DNA from: Zeimonas sediminis
Lineage (GTDB): Bacteria; Pseudomonadota; Gammaproteobacteria; Burkholderiales; Burkholderiaceae_E
Length of the DNA stretch: 64,000 nucleotides
Assembly (NCBI RefSeq): GCF_023721795.1
Contig: NZ_JAMQYE010000002.1
Span: 248,001-312,000, forward strand
Direction of reading: 5' to 3'
Below the pieces are notes generated by a model. That model did no database searches. It was given only the letters and a program-made list of their open reading frames with translations, and was not told where the DNA came from. The translations under genes and the position numbers were made by a program. Each line of letters starts with the position of its first letter. Position 1 is the stretch's first letter. Shown here piece by piece: positions 1-10,600 of this stretch.

Positions 1-142
1 GCCGCGCGTTCAGCGCCGGGAACGAACCGACGATGCCGGCCTTGCACTGCGCGATCACCAGTTCGGGATTGGAGACGATGAACATCGGCGAGCCGACGAC
101 GGGCAGGCGCAGGCGGTCGCGCAGGATCGGGGGAAGCGACAT
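1..142 (-). CDS. Nitronate monooxygenase-family flavoprotein, N-terminal part only
   Basis: Only the first 47 codons lie in the window; the gene continues beyond its left edge. The translation begins MSLPPILRDRLRLPVVGSPM and continues with a segment (residues about 20-47) typical of FMN-dependent nitronate monooxygenase / 2-nitropropane dioxygenase TIM barrels, including the early PVVGSPMF strand and the motif VGSFPALNAR. These enzymes oxidise alkyl nitronates or act as NAD(P)H-flavin oxidoreductases in the cytoplasm. It lies 55 bp downstream of the sulP stop on the same strand and could be the last gene of that transcription unit. The substrate cannot be told from this fragment. Confidence 0.75.
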   Translation of the reverse strand, partial: MSLPPILRDRLRLPVVGSPMFIVSNPELVIAQCKAGIVGSFPALNAR

Positions 143-197
143 CGGGAACTCTGCAGGTGGTGGGGCGAGCCGCGGATCTTAACCGCTGGCCGAGGGC

Positions 198-2039
198 TCA
201 GCCGCCGTTCGGGGAGGCCTCGCCCCGCTCATCCCGCTCATCCCGCTCCTCGCGCTCCCGTTCGTCGCGCACCGCCTGCGCGGCGGCCTGGCACTCGTAG
301 AAGATCCGGGCGCTGCAACGCGCGCACACCTGCCGATCGAGCCGCTCGTAGATCGCGGCGATCGCCTGGTCCTTGGTCGGGAAGAGATTCTCCTCGCCGA
401 TCGCCTCCAGCAGGCCCGCGCGGCGCATGAGGGACTCGGCGTTCTGGCGCAGGCCGTGCAGGTACAGGCGTCCGCCGCCGGCCCGGCGTCGCGCCGCCTC
501 CTGCGCGAGCAGCGACGCGCCGGCCACGTCGACGAAGTTCATGTTCCTGGCCAGCAGCAGCAGGTGCTTCTGGTCGGGCGAGATCTCGCGCAGGATGTCG
601 AGGTGCGTGGCAACGTGGTCGACCGCGCCGAAGTAGATCGATCCCTCGATCGTGAGCATCTTCAGCTGCGGGCATTCCTGCCGATCCTTGTCGAGCGGCA
701 CGAAGGTACGGGCCGGGTCTCGCACGTCGGGCACCTGACTGCGCATCACCGGGCGCGAGGTGCGGTTCAGGTAGAAGACCAGCGAGGCGGCGACGCCGCT
801 GAGCACCGCCACGTCGAGCCGCAGCACCAGCGTGGCGGCCAGCGTGAGCAGAAGCACGCCGCCTTCCGAGCGGCTGGCGGCCATCGTCTGCCGGATCCGG
901 CGCACGTCGATCAGCGAGATCGCCGCCAGCAGCAGGACCGCGGCGATCGCCGGCTGCGGCAGCCAGCGGACCGCCGGTGCGAAGGCCACGACGATCGCCG
1001 CCAGCACCAGCGCCGAGAACACGGCGGCCAGCGGCGTGACTGCGCCCGCCTCGAAATTCGGCCCCGAGCGGTTCACCGAGGCGCTGACCGGCAGGCCCGA
1101 GAAGAAACCCGCGGCGATGTTCGACAGGCCCTGCCCGATGAACTCCTGGTTGCCGTCGATCCGCTGGCCCGAGCGCAACGCCACCGCGCGCGCGATCGAC
1201 ACGGACTGCGTGAGCGCCACGATCGACAGCGCCACCGCCAGGCCGAACAGTTCGCCGAGGCTCGCCAGGTCGTGCAGCGGCCAGGACAGCGGCGGCAGGC
1301 CGCGCGGGATCGCGTCGAGATAGCGCAGGCCGCTATCGCCGTCCGAGACCCGCGCCAGCGCATCGAACGCCGCTGCCGCGGCGGTGCCCGCCAGCATCGC
1401 GACCACGATGTGCGGCCAGCGCGGCCGCCAGCGGCGACAGCCGAGCCCGGCGGCGACCGTGACCGCGGCGACGGTCAGCGCGCCGGGCTCGATCTGCGCG
1501 GCCTGCGCCGCCACCTGCGCCAGCGCGCCCGCGATGCCGCCGCCCGGCTCGGCCGGCAAGCCGAGCAGCGCCGGCAACTGGCTGACGACGATCAGCAGGC
1601 CGGCGCCCGCCATGAAGCCCACGATCACCGGCTGCGAAATGAAATTGACCAGCGTGCCCAGCCGCAGCAGGCCCAGCAGCAGCATGAACGAGCCCATCAG
1701 GAAGGCCAGCGTGAACGCGAGCCTCAGGTACTCGGGACTGCCCGGCACCGCGAGCGAGGCCAGCGCCGCGAAGGTCATGATCGACACCGCGTTGGTGGGG
1801 CCGGACACCGTGTGCAGCGAGGACCCGAACAGCGCGGCCACGACGGTCGGCACCATGGCCGCGTAGAGCCCGTACTCGGGCGCCACCCCCGCGAGCGTCG
1901 CGAACGCGATGCCCTGCGGCAGCACGATCAGCGCGCCGATCGCGCCGGCGACCAGGTCGCGCGGCAGGCTGCTGCGGTCGACCAGGTGCCACCAGCGCAG
2001 CGGCGGGAACAGGCGCGCCAGCAGCAGGCGGCGGCTCAT
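198..2039 (-). CDS. SulP-family anion transporter with C-terminal STAS domain
   Basis: Encodes 613 aa. It begins with a short charged stretch, then about 10-12 hydrophobic segments of the SulP (SLC26-like) inorganic anion permease fold, including the conserved early segment with PQGIAFATLAGV (about residues 38-49). From about residue 440 comes a STAS domain (LTIEGSIYFGAVDH ... MNFVDVAGASLL). The family moves sulfate, bicarbonate or other anions across the inner membrane; the substrate here is unknown. The C-terminus is unusual: a small Cys cluster (CARCSARIFYEC) followed by an Asp/Glu/Arg-rich tail from a short 9-bp repeat near 227-262. The start overlaps the recD stop (ATGA), so it is probably translated with recCBD, although no functional link to recombination is known. 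Confidence 0.9.
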   Translation of the reverse strand: MSRRLLLARLFPPLRWWHLVDRSSLPRDLVAGAIGALIVLPQGIAFATLAGVAPEYGLYAAMVPTVVAALFGSSLHTVSGPTNAVSIMTFAALASLAVPGSPEYLRLAFTLAFLMGSFMLLLGLLRLGTLVNFISQPVIVGFMAGAGLLIVVSQLPALLGLPAEPGGGIAGALAQVAAQAAQIEPGALTVAAVTVAAGLGCRRWRPRWPHIVVAMLAGTAAAAAFDALARVSDGDSGLRYLDAIPRGLPPLSWPLHDLASLGELFGLAVALSIVALTQSVSIARAVALRSGQRIDGNQEFIGQGLSNIAAGFFSGLPVSASVNRSGPNFEAGAVTPLAAVFSALVLAAIVVAFAPAVRWLPQPAIAAVLLLAAISLIDVRRIRQTMAASRSEGGVLLLTLAATLVLRLDVAVLSGVAASLVFYLNRTSRPVMRSQVPDVRDPARTFVPLDKDRQECPQLKMLTIEGSIYFGAVDHVATHLDILREISPDQKHLLLLARNMNFVDVAGASLLAQEAARRRAGGGRLYLHGLRQNAESLMRRAGLLEAIGEENLFPTKDQAIAAIYERLDRQVCARCSARIFYECQAAAQAVRDEREREERDERDERGEASPNGG

Positions 2040-3823
2040 CGGCCCGCTCCCTCGCCGCCGGCCGCGGCGGATGCGTCGGCCGAGGCCGTCGCGGCGGGCG
2101 TGGCCAGCAGCGCGGCGATGCGATCGGCGAGCCGCCCGTGGCGGTCGGTGCGGCGGCGCGCGCCGTCTTCGAGCGCGGCGGCATCGGCCCAGACCTCGAC
2201 CCGCTTGCGGGCGCGGGTGGCGCCGGTGTAGAGCAGCTCGCGGTTGTTGAGCCCGTGGGCCGGCGGCGCCGGCACGAGCGCCACCGAGTCGAACTCGGAA
2301 CCCTGCGACTTGTGGACCGTGATCGCGAAGGCATCGTCGTGCGCCGGCATCTGCCTGACCGGCAGCCAGCGCAGCGATCCACCGGCGTCGAAGACGACGG
2401 CCAGCGGCGACGCGGGCCCGGTCGATGCGCCTCGCGCGCCCGCGTCCTCGCCTGCCGCCGACGGGTCGGGCAGGCACAGGCCGACGTCGCCGTTGAAAAG
2501 GCCGAGCTCCGGGCGGTTGCGGTTGACGATCACGATCCTGCCGATATACCAGATGGCGCCGGCCGGTGCGCCGACGCGGCGCCTGAGCCGGGCCGCGACC
2601 GCAGCATTGATCGCCGCGACCCCGAGCGGACCGTCGCGCAGCGCGCACAGGACGCGGTGGGCGTCGAAGGCGGAGAGGATCCGTTCGGCCGGCTCGCCGT
2701 CGGCCAGCGCGGCGAGCGCCGTCGCCCACGCGGCCATCGCCTGCTCGGCGATCGCCGCCGCCGAGGCCGGGCCGTGCAAGGCCACGCCCTCGACGACGGG
2801 CGGCGGCGATGCGGCCTCGCCGCGGGTCCAGCGGTCGCGAAGCCAGCCCGAGAAGGCGGTCAGGCCGGGAACCGACGACTGACGGTAATTGCGCTCCAGC
2901 CTGACGACCGCGGCCAGCCCGCTCGCGCAGGCCTCGGCGAATGCCGCGCCCGCCTCGACCGACGCCAGCTGGTCGCGGTCGCCGGCGAGCACCAGCCGCC
3001 CGCCGTCGGGCAGCGATTCGACCATCGCGCGCGCGAGCTCCAGGTCGAGCATCGACGCCTCGTCGACGATCACCAGGTCGTGACGAACCGCGCCCGGGGC
3101 GGCCCGTGCCTCGTCGCCGCGCAAGCCGAGCAGGCGGTGCACGGTCATCCCGGTGGCCGGAAGCCGCCCGGCCAGCGCGCCCTCGGGATCGAGGTGCGCG
3201 AGCTGGCCTGCGAGCGCCTGCGCGAGCCGCGCGGCGGCCTTGCCGGTCGGCGCAGCGATCGCCACGCGCGCGCCGGGCGCCAGCCGGGAGAAAGCGACCA
3301 GCAGGCGGGCCATCGTCGTGGTCTTGCCGGTGCCCGGGCCGCCGGTGACGATCGCGAGCCGCCGAGTCAGCGCGGTGCGGATCGCCTCGCGCTGCAGCGG
3401 ATCGACCTCGGCTTGCGGCGCGGCCGCGTCGAGCGCCGCATCGAGCGCGGCGGCGTCTGCCACCGGCGCCGCAGCGTCGAGGGCGACCAGCCGCTCGGCC
3501 AGCACCGATTCGGCCCGCCAGAGCCGGTGCAGGTACAGCGCGGCGCCGTCCAGGACCAGCGGAGCGACCACCGGCGCGGCGCCGGCCGCTGCCGCCACGG
3601 CGGGGCTCGCCGCCAGGCGCGCGCGCTCGTCCGGGTCGTCGACCGGCACGAAGGCGTGGCCGTCGGCGGCGGCCAGCCAGGCCCGGCGGGCCCAGCGGGC
3701 GATCGGCGCCTCGCTGCCAGGATCGACCTCCGCGCCGGTGCGGTGCAGGCGAAGCACCGCCTGCGCGAAGGCCTCGGCGACGAGCGCGCCGGGCGCGCCG
3801 GGCTGCCCGCGTGCCCCGTTCAT
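2036..3823 (-). CDS. recD: Exodeoxyribonuclease V alpha subunit RecD
   Basis: Encodes 595 aa, close to E. coli RecD (about 608 aa). RecD is the 5'-3' SF1B helicase motor of RecBCD, which resects double-strand breaks. Visible motifs: Walker A VTGGPGTGKTTTMARL (about residues 160-175), Walker B/motif II VDEASMLDLELA, motif III LAGDRDQLASVEAG, and the C-terminal motif LLYTGATRARKRVEVWA. The N-terminal 120 residues are the RecB-contact domain. ATGA overlaps join it to recB upstream and sulP downstream, so translation is coupled. All helicase motifs look intact. Confidence 0.95.
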   Translation of the reverse strand: MNGARGQPGAPGALVAEAFAQAVLRLHRTGAEVDPGSEAPIARWARRAWLAAADGHAFVPVDDPDERARLAASPAVAAAAGAAPVVAPLVLDGAALYLHRLWRAESVLAERLVALDAAAPVADAAALDAALDAAAPQAEVDPLQREAIRTALTRRLAIVTGGPGTGKTTTMARLLVAFSRLAPGARVAIAAPTGKAAARLAQALAGQLAHLDPEGALAGRLPATGMTVHRLLGLRGDEARAAPGAVRHDLVIVDEASMLDLELARAMVESLPDGGRLVLAGDRDQLASVEAGAAFAEACASGLAAVVRLERNYRQSSVPGLTAFSGWLRDRWTRGEAASPPPVVEGVALHGPASAAAIAEQAMAAWATALAALADGEPAERILSAFDAHRVLCALRDGPLGVAAINAAVAARLRRRVGAPAGAIWYIGRIVIVNRNRPELGLFNGDVGLCLPDPSAAGEDAGARGASTGPASPLAVVFDAGGSLRWLPVRQMPAHDDAFAITVHKSQGSEFDSVALVPAPPAHGLNNRELLYTGATRARKRVEVWADAAALEDGARRRTDRHGRLADRIAALLATPAATASADASAAAGGEGAGR

Positions 3824-6800
3824 CGCGCCTCCCCGTCGAACAGCCGGTCGAGGCGCTCGATCAGCGCCCGGGACGGCTTGCTCGCGTGCACGCCGGGCAC
3901 CGACCCGCCCGGGGGCGACGGCCGCACGCCGCGCAGGAACACCCAGAAGGCGCCGCCGACGTGCCGGTCCCAGTCGTAGCCGGCCAGGCGCCGGCGCAGG
4001 AAGCGATGCAGCACCAGCAGGTACAGGCAGGCCTGCAGCGAGTAGGCGTGGTCGCGCATCGCCGCGTCGAGCGCCGGCGCGCCGTAGTCGGCGAAGCCGC
4101 CGCCGAGCCGGTTGCTCTTCCAGTCGAGCACGTACCAGCGGCCGTCCTGCTCGAACACGAGATCGATGAAGCCGCGCAGAAAGCCGCTCCAGCGCGAGCC
4201 GGCGACCAGCGCGTCGACCGGGTACTCGCCGGCGACCGCCTCGACCAGCGCGCGATCGTCGACGTCGCGCCCGGGCAGCAGGAAATCCATCTCGCGCACC
4301 GCGGCGCGGGAATCGATCCCGCGAAGCGAGACCGCGCGGCCGTCGCCGGGTGCGCGCAGCCCGGTGTCGAGGACCTCGTCGAGCCAGCCGGCCACGCCCT
4401 CGGTCGCGGAAAGCGGGAAACCGGCCCGGCCGAGTTGCGCCGACACCAGGCGGCGATCGATCGGCGCGCCGAACTCGCAGTGCTCGAGGATGCCGTGCAG
4501 GCAACTGCCCGCGCGCGCCCCGGCGGGAAAGGCGAAGCGCAGCGCCTGCCCCGAGGCTTCTGCCGCCTCCCGCCCCTCGCCGGGCGCCCCGGAGCCCGGG
4601 GTCGCCTCGGATTCGGCGATGCCGGCCTCGGATTCGGCGCTGCCGCCTTCGGGCTCGGCGATGCCGGCCTCGTATCCGGCGCCGATCCCGCCGGCATCGA
4701 CCTGATCGTGATCGGGACGCTCGTCGGCGACCGGCCCGGTCCCGGCATCCGTCCGGCCCCCCGCGTCGGCGATGCGCTGCGCGAGCGCGCTGAAGCTGGT
4801 CCGGATCCACGGCGCCGGAATCGGCCCCTGGAACCCCCGGACGACCGGCATCGAGGCAGGCGTGCGGCTGCCGGCAACGATGGCGTCCGCGTCGGCGGCG
4901 ACGTCCTCTTCGGCAGCGGCGCCCGCCTTGGCCTCGGCCGTGAACGGCAGCCCGGCCGCCGCGAGATCGACCACCGCCACGCTGCCGCCCGGCGCCGCGT
5001 CGCGCCAGGCCTCGACCGCGCCGGACAGCACGACCGGATCGCCGGATCTCTCCGGATCGCCGGCGAAGCCGCCCAGCGCGGCGAGGCGCCCGGCGAGCGG
5101 CGCGTCGGCCGCCGCGTCGACCGGCCCCCACAGCAGGTAGCAGCGCTGCTCGGCGCGCGTCAGCGCCACGTAGAGCCGGCGAACCGATTCGGCCCGGATC
5201 TCGTGCATGCGCTGGGCGACCGCCTCGTCGGCGGGGCGGTCGGACAACTCCAGCACCGGCCGCCTTCGGGCGGCGCGGTCGGGGCCCGGGGCCGGGTCCG
5301 GATGATGGACGAAGGGCGCTTCGGCCTTCGCCTCCCGGCCTTGCCAGGCGAAGGGCAGGAACACGAACGGGAACTCGAGCCCCTTGCTCTTGTGGACCGT
5401 GAGGATCCGCACCAGGTTCTCGTCGCTGTCCAGGCGCAGCTCGAGCGCCTCGCCGCCCCGCGCATCGCTGCCGCGCTCGCGCATCAGCCAGCGCCAGGCC
5501 TGGCGCGGCCCCTGGGCGGCCTCGTGCGACGCCGCGATCAACTCGAACAGGTGCAGGAAGTTGGTCAGCCGCCGCTCGCCGTCGCGCAGACCGGCCAACC
5601 GCGCCGCGGCGCCGCTGCCGAACAGCAGGCCGCGCAGCGCCGCCTGCGGACCGCGTCGCGCCCAGGTGTCGCGGCAGTCGGAGAAGCGCTCCACCCAGGC
5701 ATTCCAGCGCGCGGGCTCGGCCGGCAGCGCCTCGAGCGACGCCGCGTCCAGCCCCGCCGGCGTCGCCAGCAGGGCCGCACGGACCAGGCCGCCGTCGGCC
5801 GGCTCGGCGACCGCCGCCAGCCAGCGCGCCAGCTCCTCGGCCTGCGCCGAGTCCACCACCCGCTCGCGGGAAACCTCGACCGCCCCGATGCCGACCGCGC
5901 CGAGCGCGCGCTTGACCAGGCTGCCCTGGCGGTGAGAATCGACCAGCACCGCGATGTCGGAGGGCGCGACCGGCGCGTCGTCGAGCCTCAGGCCCGCTGC
6001 CAGCAGGCGGCCGATCTCGGCCACCGTGGCCGCCACCGCCAGGTCGCCGGCGCGATCGGCCGAAAGCGCCGCGCCGCCGGGCCCGCCGGCCAGCCGGAGC
6101 ACGGTGAGCGGCGCGCGCGGCGCACCCGCGACGGCCCGGTCGTCGCCGCCCTCGCCGCCCGCCAGGGCCCTGCGCCTGCGGGTGCCGACGCGAGCCGCCC
6201 GGAACTCGATCCCGGGCACGCCGAAGGCGTCGCCGGCTTCGAACAGCGCGTTGACCGCCTCGACCAGGCCCGGCACCGATCGCTGGTTCTCGCGCAGCGC
6301 GTGCCCGGCCGGGCCGGCGTCGCGCGCCTCGAGGTAGGAGTAGACGTCGGCCCCGCGGAACGCGTAGATCGCCTGCTTCGGGTCGCCGACCAGCACCAGG
6401 CCTCCATGGCTCCCGCCGCCGGGCGCGCCCGGCCCGTCGAGATGGATCCGGCGGAAGATCGCCCACTGCCTGGCGTCGGTGTCCTGGCATTCGTCGATCA
6501 GCGCGAGCGGGTAGCGCTCGCGCAGCGCGCGCGCGAGCCTGGCGCCGGATCCCGGCGCGTCGAGCGCGTCGTGGACGATCGCGAGCAGATCGTCGAAGGC
6601 CAGCCGCTCGCCGCCGGTGCGGCGCGCGAGCCGGCGCGGCTCGCCGTCGCGCCAGACCTCCTCGGCAAGTTCGGCAGCGACGTCGTCGCAGCGGGGCAAC
6701 AGGCCGAGCAGCTCGCTGCAGAGATCGGGCAGCGCGTACGCCGGCATCGGCCGGCCTGCCAGCGCCTGCTCGAATCGGTCGCGCGCCAGCTTGCCGACCG

Positions 6801-7671
6801 TATCGGCGAACTTCCCGCGCGCGCTGCGGGTCATCGGCACGCCGGCCGGCCGATTCGCCCAGTCGGCCAGCTTCGCCAGCCAGCCCCGTGTCCAGCCGGA
6901 CTGGAAGAACTTCCCGCTGACGTTGCCCTTGGCACCGATCCAGTCGAGCAGCGGCGCCGCCTCGGCCGCCAGCGCGGCGGCCAGCCGCGCGCGCAGCCCG
7001 GACATCTCGACCGACAGCGCCCGCCAGTCGCCGGCCGGGACCGCGCGCAGCGCGTCGGGGTTCTCGTGGATCGCCCGGACCCGCCGCGCGAGCGACTCGG
7101 GGTCCACGCCGCTCTCGGCGAGCAGCGCGAGCCCGGCGGCGTCTGCCGGCACCACGCGGCGGCGCCACCAGTCGTCGACCATCGCATCGATCCAGCCGTC
7201 GTCGCCCTCGCCGACCTCGACGCCGCCGGCCAGGCCGATCGTCAGCCCGTGCTCGTCGATGACGCGCTGGCAGAAGCCGTGGATCGTTCGAACCGCCGCC
7301 TCGTCGATCCGCGCGTGCGCGATCCGCAGCCGCCTGAGCGCGGCCTCGCGATCGTCGATTCGCGCGAGGTACTCGCGGCAGAACAGCTCGTCGACCGGCG
7401 ACGGCGCGCCGGCGATCGACGCCTCGAGCAGCGCGGCCATCGCGGCGATCCGCTCGCGGATGCGCGCCGCCAGCTCGGCGGTCGCCGCGTTGGTGAACGT
7501 GACGACCAGGATCCTGTCGATCTCCAGCCCTTCCTCGACGAGCGCTCGCACGACGAGGCCGGCGATCGTCCAGGTCTTGCCGGTGCCCGCATCGGATTCC
7601 AGCAAGTGGAAACCGCGCAGGATTCCCGGATCGAAGACGGGATGGGCGTCGAGCGCGGCCGGCGTGCTCAC
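3820..7671 (-). CDS. recB: Exodeoxyribonuclease V beta subunit RecB (helicase-nuclease)
   Basis: Encodes 1283 aa from a GTG start that overlaps the recC stop (GTGA). RecB is the 3'-5' SF1A helicase and the only nuclease of RecBCD. Walker A ESDAGTGKT is at residues 25-33; motif II is LIDECQDTDARQWAIF; motif III is LVGDPKQAIYAFRGAD. The C-terminal nuclease domain has GFIDLVFEQDGRWYVLDWKS (Asp...Asp-x-Lys) and YSLQACLY (Tyr-x-x-Gln), so the catalytic set is complete. It is about 100 residues longer than the E. coli protein; part of the excess is an acidic, repetitive linker just before the nuclease domain (see the repeat at 4607-4690). Confidence 0.95.
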   Translation of the reverse strand: MSTPAALDAHPVFDPGILRGFHLLESDAGTGKTWTIAGLVVRALVEEGLEIDRILVVTFTNAATAELAARIRERIAAMAALLEASIAGAPSPVDELFCREYLARIDDREAALRRLRIAHARIDEAAVRTIHGFCQRVIDEHGLTIGLAGGVEVGEGDDGWIDAMVDDWWRRRVVPADAAGLALLAESGVDPESLARRVRAIHENPDALRAVPAGDWRALSVEMSGLRARLAAALAAEAAPLLDWIGAKGNVSGKFFQSGWTRGWLAKLADWANRPAGVPMTRSARGKFADTVGKLARDRFEQALAGRPMPAYALPDLCSELLGLLPRCDDVAAELAEEVWRDGEPRRLARRTGGERLAFDDLLAIVHDALDAPGSGARLARALRERYPLALIDECQDTDARQWAIFRRIHLDGPGAPGGGSHGGLVLVGDPKQAIYAFRGADVYSYLEARDAGPAGHALRENQRSVPGLVEAVNALFEAGDAFGVPGIEFRAARVGTRRRRALAGGEGGDDRAVAGAPRAPLTVLRLAGGPGGAALSADRAGDLAVAATVAEIGRLLAAGLRLDDAPVAPSDIAVLVDSHRQGSLVKRALGAVGIGAVEVSRERVVDSAQAEELARWLAAVAEPADGGLVRAALLATPAGLDAASLEALPAEPARWNAWVERFSDCRDTWARRGPQAALRGLLFGSGAAARLAGLRDGERRLTNFLHLFELIAASHEAAQGPRQAWRWLMRERGSDARGGEALELRLDSDENLVRILTVHKSKGLEFPFVFLPFAWQGREAKAEAPFVHHPDPAPGPDRAARRRPVLELSDRPADEAVAQRMHEIRAESVRRLYVALTRAEQRCYLLWGPVDAAADAPLAGRLAALGGFAGDPERSGDPVVLSGAVEAWRDAAPGGSVAVVDLAAAGLPFTAEAKAGAAAEEDVAADADAIVAGSRTPASMPVVRGFQGPIPAPWIRTSFSALAQRIADAGGRTDAGTGPVADERPDHDQVDAGGIGAGYEAGIAEPEGGSAESEAGIAESEATPGSGAPGEGREAAEASGQALRFAFPAGARAGSCLHGILEHCEFGAPIDRRLVSAQLGRAGFPLSATEGVAGWLDEVLDTGLRAPGDGRAVSLRGIDSRAAVREMDFLLPGRDVDDRALVEAVAGEYPVDALVAGSRWSGFLRGFIDLVFEQDGRWYVLDWKSNRLGGGFADYGAPALDAAMRDHAYSLQACLYLLVLHRFLRRRLAGYDWDRHVGGAFWVFLRGVRPSPPGGSVPGVHASKPSRALIERLDRLFDGEAR
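4607..4690 (-). repeat. In-frame 21-bp tandem repeat in the recB linker
   Basis: Three clear 21-bp units (4607-4627, 4628-4648, 4649-4669) and a degenerate fourth encode a seven-residue repeat of the form E-A-G-I-A-E-S. It falls in the Gly/Glu-rich segment between the RecB helicase and nuclease domains, where the E. coli protein has its interdomain tether. The frame is kept, so length variation would alter the tether but not truncate the protein. Confidence 0.7.
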
Positions 7672-10600
7672 CGCAGCACCTCGATCGCGATGCCGGCCAC
7701 CACCGGCGCCCAGAGCCTGTCGCCGTCCGACACGACCCTGCGCAGGTCGGGCTCGGCGTCGCGCCAGAACACGGCCTGCCAGGGCTTGTCGAGCTCGCCT
7801 GCCGCCCACGGCCCGCCGACGATCGCGTTGCGCAGCGTGCGCAGCAGCTTTGCGGCGCGCTCGGGGTCGGCGTCGAGGCAGGAGGAAAGCGGCCCGCCCT
7901 GCCTCGACTCGCGCCACGCCGCGAGCCAGGCGCGAGGGAAGGCCGCCGGCGGCCCGGCGAGGATCGCGTCGACCGCGTCGACCGCGTGCCGGAGCGCGGC
8001 GACCGGGTCGTCGATCCGCACGACGGCGGTCGCATCGGGCGCCGCGACGACGGTCTCGGCCAGCGCGAGGCCCGGCGGTCGGCGAGGCGCGCCGCCGGAC
8101 ACCGCCGCCGCGGTGTCGTCGGCGCCCAGCCATGCCGCGATCAGCGCGTGCGCGAGCCAGGCCTCGACCAGGCCGTGCAGATTGAGCGGAAAGCCGCTGA
8201 CGATACGCAGGCGGCCGTCGGGCGCAGGCAACGGCAGCCTTGCGCGGATCGCCGGGCCGTCCGCCAGCGCGACCTCGATCTCGGCCGACCGGCTCGACTG
8301 CGCTCCGCCGGCACGCTCGACCAGCCCGAGCGCATGCTCGACGATCGCGCGCGCCTGTCGTTCGCCGACCGCGCCGCCGGCGGTGCGCGGCGCGGCGCAC
8401 AGCAGCGATTCGACGCGCGCCGGGTCCTCGCCGGCCAGCAGACGGCGCGCCGTGGCCCCCAGCAGGTCGCGGTCGTCGGCGTCGCGCGGCCACAGCGGCT
8501 CGCGGGCATCGGCCTGCGGCGCGAGCGACGGCAGGCTCGCCCCGATCCGTCGGCGCAGCCAGAACGGAATCGGGTCGGCGAGGGCCGAGCGCAATTCGTC
8601 CAGGGCGAGCGGGCCGGCTTCCGGCACCGCCCCCGCGTCCGCGGTCGCGGTCGCGCCGGCAGCGGGGCGAATCTGCGGCTGCGCCCCGGTCTCGCGCACC
8701 GGCCCCGCCTGCCGGGCCCTCGCCGCGAAGGGCGCGGCCAGCGCGACGGCGGCGCCCAGCCACTCGCGCGCGTGGCTGCCGCCGAGCGCCGGCGCGAAGG
8801 CCCGCGGCGAAAAGGGATGCAGCGGATGCTCGACGATCGTCGACGCGTCGGCGGTGGCCGGCATCCTGCGCCGGGCCGGCGCCTGCGCGTCGAGCCCGAG
8901 CCGCTCGCGCAGCCAGCCCATCAGCTCCAGGACCACCGGCGAGGGATTCAGCGGGGCGTCGTCGCGAACGTCGCGACCGCGGAACAGGATCGCGAGCCGG
9001 TCCTGTGCGGCGAGCACCGCGTCGAGGAAGACGCCCCGCTCGTCGGTGCGGGGAAAGCGATCGCCGAAGCGTGGCGCACGCGGCATCAGGTCGGCCTCCG
9101 CCCGCGCACCGCGGCGCGGAAAGACGCCCTCGTCCATTCCGAACAGGCAGACCACCCTGAAGGGCACGCCACGCAGAGATCCGAGCGGGCAGACGCTGAC
9201 CGCCCCCGATGCGGTGGCGGCCGGCGCCGATGCGCGAAGCGCCTCGTCGAGCGCCAGCGCGAAGGCCCTGCCGTCGATTCGCGGCGTTTCGCCACCCCGC
9301 GCGCCCTCGCCGCCGGCCGGCCAGGTCGGGCCCTCGGCCGCCTCGCGGGCGGCTTCGGCCAGCCCGCCCAGCGCTTCGCGAAGCCGCGCGAGCGCCGCCT
9401 CGTGCCGGCGGGTGCGGCCGAAGATCCGCTCGACCGCCGCGGCGAAACGTTCGCACCACTGCGCGACCGGGCGCTCGCGCCCGGCGAACGCGCGCAGCGA
9501 CGCGAGCGTGTCGAGCAGCCGGAGCACCGGCTCGATGCGCAAGGCCCGGCTGCCGCGCAGGCCCTGCACCGGCGCCATGCCCGCAACCAGCGGCAGCTCG
9601 TCCGAGACCGCGGCCCCGATCAGCAGCCGGTCGATCGCATCCCGCCAGCCGTGCTTGACCGCTCCGTCGGAGGCGTCGAGGCCCCAGCGCGCGCCCGCCG
9701 CGTCGAACACCCGCACCAGCTCGGCCACGTCGTCGGCCGAGAGGCCGGTCGCCTCGGCCACCGCCGGGTTCAGCAGCCAGGCCTCGACGGCGGGCAGCGA
9801 CGGCCCGGGCCCGGCGAGTTCCAGCAGCTCGCGCGCGGCGCGCAGCAGCGGCTCGGTCCCGGGCGGCAGGCCGGAGATCGACACCGGGATGCGGCGGGCC
9901 TCGCCGACAGTGGAGAAGACCGCGTCGATCGCGGGCGCGGCGCTCTCGATGTCGGCGCAGAACACCGCCACCTCCGACGGGTGCAGCCCGGGCAGACGCG
10001 CGAAGCAGTCGAGCAGGTAGTCGTGCAGCACCTCGGCCTGCCGCGTCGCGCTGTGCGCCGCGTGCACGACGATCGAGTGGTCGGGGCCGGGCACCCGCTG
10101 CCAGGGCGCGTCGCTGCGCAGGAACACCGACTGCCTGAGCGCCCGGAGGCAGCCGGGCGGATCGTCGGCGCGCCCGTCGGGATCGTCGAGCTCGCGAAAC
10201 GGCTCGCTCGCCTGCACGCCGAAGCGCTCCTGCAGCGCGGCGACCTGCGCGACGAAGTCGCGCTGCGCGCGTCCCCAGTCGCCCAGCACGGCGGGCTCGC
10301 CGTCGTACAGCCAGGCCTGGTCGGGCCGCTCGGCGAGCACCCTGGCGCGCTGGCGGCTGTCGGCCAGGTCCTCCCACCACTCGCGGCACGGATCGGGCGC
10401 GAAGAACGCCACGTCGGCGACCTCGCCGAGCAGTCCGAACAGCGCGAACTGGGCCGGCGACATGCCCGGCATCCCGAACAGGCTGACGCGGCGCCCGCCG
10501 AGCGCGGCGCGCACCGCGCCGGGGTCCTCGAGCACCAGCCGCTCGAGCCGCTCGTAGGGATGCTCGTCGGCGAGCCCGGGCATCGAATCGAGCAGGCCTC

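Noticed and set aside
3811-10020. A 2069-codon plus-strand open frame opposite recB and recC, and similar long frames opposite other genes
   Set aside because: In DNA this GC-rich, stop codons are rare in antisense frames. The translation is Arg/Ala/Gly/Pro-rich with no family resemblance, while the minus strand encodes intact RecB and RecC with all motifs.
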